Of a stretch of DNA of 7,226 nucleotides, positions 6,233 through 7,226 are shown in pieces. The notes under the pieces are model-generated. The model was not told where the DNA came from and searched no databases. It worked only from the letters and a program-made list of their open reading frames with translations. A program made the translations under genes and the position numbers. This DNA comes from Treponema sp. (lineage in GTDB: Bacteria; Spirochaetota; Spirochaetia; Treponematales; Breznakiellaceae): the NCBI GenBank assembly GCA_031290325.1, contig JAITNU010000175.1:1-7226 (forward strand). The letters are read 5' to 3'. How positions within the stretch are numbered: position 1 is the stretch's first letter; every line of letters starts with the position of its first letter.

Positions 6233-6820
6233 ATGAAAGATACGGATATACCGGTACTTGATAAGGATAAAACCAATACCCTGAAAAACAAGATACAGCA
6301 AAGCAGGACCCTGCCGTTTCTCCTGACCGGTTTTATCATCCTGTTGGATCAGCTTGTAAAGTCATTTATCGTAAAAAACTGGCCCCATGAGGGGAGTTTC
6401 ATCAAAGACGTATTCGGCAACGACATCCTCTGGATCATCCATGTGCGGAACAAGGCCATTGCCTTTAGCCTGGGGCATAACCTGCCGGATACGGTCAGGC
6501 CCATGCTGTTTGTGATACTCCCCATCATTGTGCTGGGACTTCTGTTATGGTATTATTTTAAGTCCACGGAATTTTCCTGTTTGCAGCGCTGGATCGTCAC
6601 CGGGATCATCGGCGGTGGAATCGGTAATATTATCGACCGCATATTCCGGCCCGATGGGGTAGTTGATTTTATCAGCGTTAAATTTTACGGCATTTTGGGG
6701 ATGCAACGATGGCCGACCTTCAATATTGCAGATACCAGTGTGGTGATCTGCTGCATCATCCTGTTGCTCTCCATTATGAGAGATCCGCGAATGTCGAAAA
6801 CAAGGCCCCATGATGAGTAA
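6233..6820 (+). CDS. lspA: lipoprotein signal peptidase (signal peptidase II)
   Basis: The inner-membrane aspartic peptidase that removes signal peptides from diacylglyceryl-modified prolipoproteins, cutting just before the lipidated cysteine. All conserved blocks are visible in the 195 residues: LLDQLVKSF (D39), HVRNKAIAFSLG (70-81), GGGIGNIIDRIFRPDGVVDFI with D135 and D145, and PTFNIADTSV with D167. D145 and D167 correspond to the catalytic aspartates seen in the Pseudomonas aeruginosa enzyme; D135 is the aspartate of the equally conserved GNxxDR. Membrane spans fall near 27-45, 88-107, 119-135 and 165-183. It is longer than the usual 150-170 residues because of a charged N-terminal extension of about 25 residues before the first span. 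ATG 6233 is set by AAGGAG just ahead. The lipoprotein at 3024-3995 is a likely substrate. The next gene overlaps its last 11 bases. Confidence 0.97.
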   Translation: MKDTDIPVLDKDKTNTLKNKIQQSRTLPFLLTGFIILLDQLVKSFIVKNWPHEGSFIKDVFGNDILWIIHVRNKAIAFSLGHNLPDTVRPMLFVILPIIVLGLLLWYYFKSTEFSCLQRWIVTGIIGGGIGNIIDRIFRPDGVVDFISVKFYGILGMQRWPTFNIADTSVVICCIILLLSIMRDPRMSKTRPHDE

Positions 6821-7097
6821 GAAAAGCAATACCCTCTGGTTTATCCTGGGGGCAACGGCATTTAACATCCTGATTACCATTATCAGTTTCTTTGTGCTCC
6901 TCCTGTTATACGGTAAAGTACTCGCCCCGCTGATCCCGGAAACTGGGGTTGCCTGGGGTTTACCTGTCATCTTCATCGGCGCCCTTGCCCTGTCCTTTGT
7001 CATCTACCGGATGATCCTGAAACAACTGTTAAAGCGAATCGACATGGAGAAATACTTTGATCCCATCTTCGGTCCCCCACCGGCACGGAAGGATTAA
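6810..7097 (+). CDS. small two-span membrane protein downstream of lspA
   Basis: A 95-residue protein with two hydrophobic spans, about 9-34 (LWFILGATAFNILITIISFF onward) and 47-69, joined by a short loop (KVLAPLIPETG) and ending in a charged tail (KQLLKRIDMEKYFDPIFGPPPARKD). The positively charged ends (SKK before span 1, KQLLKR after span 2) suggest both termini are cytoplasmic. It begins inside lspA (ATG 6810, or 6813) with an 11-base overlap, so it is probably translated by coupling and made together with LspA; only a weak CAAGG precedes it. I do not recognise a characterised family. Its tight linkage suggests it could assist LspA or lipoprotein maturation, but this rests on position alone. 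Confidence 0.8.
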   Translation: MMSKKSNTLWFILGATAFNILITIISFFVLLLLYGKVLAPLIPETGVAWGLPVIFIGALALSFVIYRMILKQLLKRIDMEKYFDPIFGPPPARKD

Positions 7098-7226
7098 TAC
7101 TGGAGCACCACGCCAAGAAACAGGGGTTCGGGAGCTGGTCTCGAGGGCAATTTTCCGGAACGACGGGCAGGCTCAAGTGAAAAAAAAGCCCGCTGGTTGA
7201 TTGGCTTGGATCAGGAAAAAAATTAA
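7098..7226. other. no supported gene; end of window
   Basis: In the frame of the preceding gene, about 42 codons remain open after its TAA up to another TAA at the last three bases, but no start codon with a ribosome binding site is present. A GTG at 7177 gives only seven codons. CGGGC (7164-7168) and GCCCG (7188-7192) could form a five-base-pair stem with an A-rich loop, but no T tract follows. I see no convincing terminator or promoter. Confidence 0.5.

Noticed and set aside
7164..7226. Terminator-like CGGGC/GCCCG repeat at the right end
   Set aside because: Only five pairs with a 19-base A-rich loop and no T tract on the plus strand; on the minus strand the T run does not follow a good stem.

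Overview
The window looks like a stretch of spirochaete chromosome, most likely from a Treponema-like organism with balanced to moderately high GC. This is an inference from the style of the proteins: a signal peptidase II with the NKAIAFSLG motif, a lipoprotein with a loose VVTSC lipobox, and many envelope proteins. No rRNA or marker gene is present to confirm it. All supported genes are on the plus strand and closely packed. I see no mobile element, CRISPR array or tRNA.

Layout: 2-313 is the 3' end of an unrecognised gene that runs in from the left edge. 404-1780 encodes a single-span membrane protein with a degenerate protein-kinase-like cytoplasmic part and an NTF2-like outer domain. 1830-2783 is a secreted M23 (LytM-type) metallopeptidase with an intact zinc site. 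2809-3012 is rpsU (ribosomal protein bS21), starting at TTG behind an unusually long Shine-Dalgarno sequence. 3024-3995 is a lipoprotein with a phosphodiester glycosidase (NAGPA-type) domain. 4015-5472 is a four-span membrane protein with an alpha/beta-hydrolase-like domain that has lost its nucleophile serine. 5469-6221 is a Nif3/YbgI family dinuclear metal protein. 6233-6820 is lspA. 6810-7097 is a two-span small membrane protein. 7098-7226 holds no gene I can support.

The common theme is the cell envelope: a possible peptidoglycan hydrolase, a possible envelope sensor, a lipoprotein, and the peptidase that matures lipoproteins. rpsU and the Nif3 gene sit among them without an obvious functional link.

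Two start-site architectures coexist. rpsU and lspA have strong Shine-Dalgarno sequences, while four genes (404, 1830, 4015, 5469) have none. Three of those four carry a sigma70-like -10 element (TATACT, TATACT, TACACT) ending only 5-6 bases before the ATG, as expected for leaderless mRNAs. This pattern, the extended rpsU Shine-Dalgarno, the hairpin with a T8 tract at the 5' end of the lipoprotein gene, and the two degenerate enzymes are the most interesting observations.
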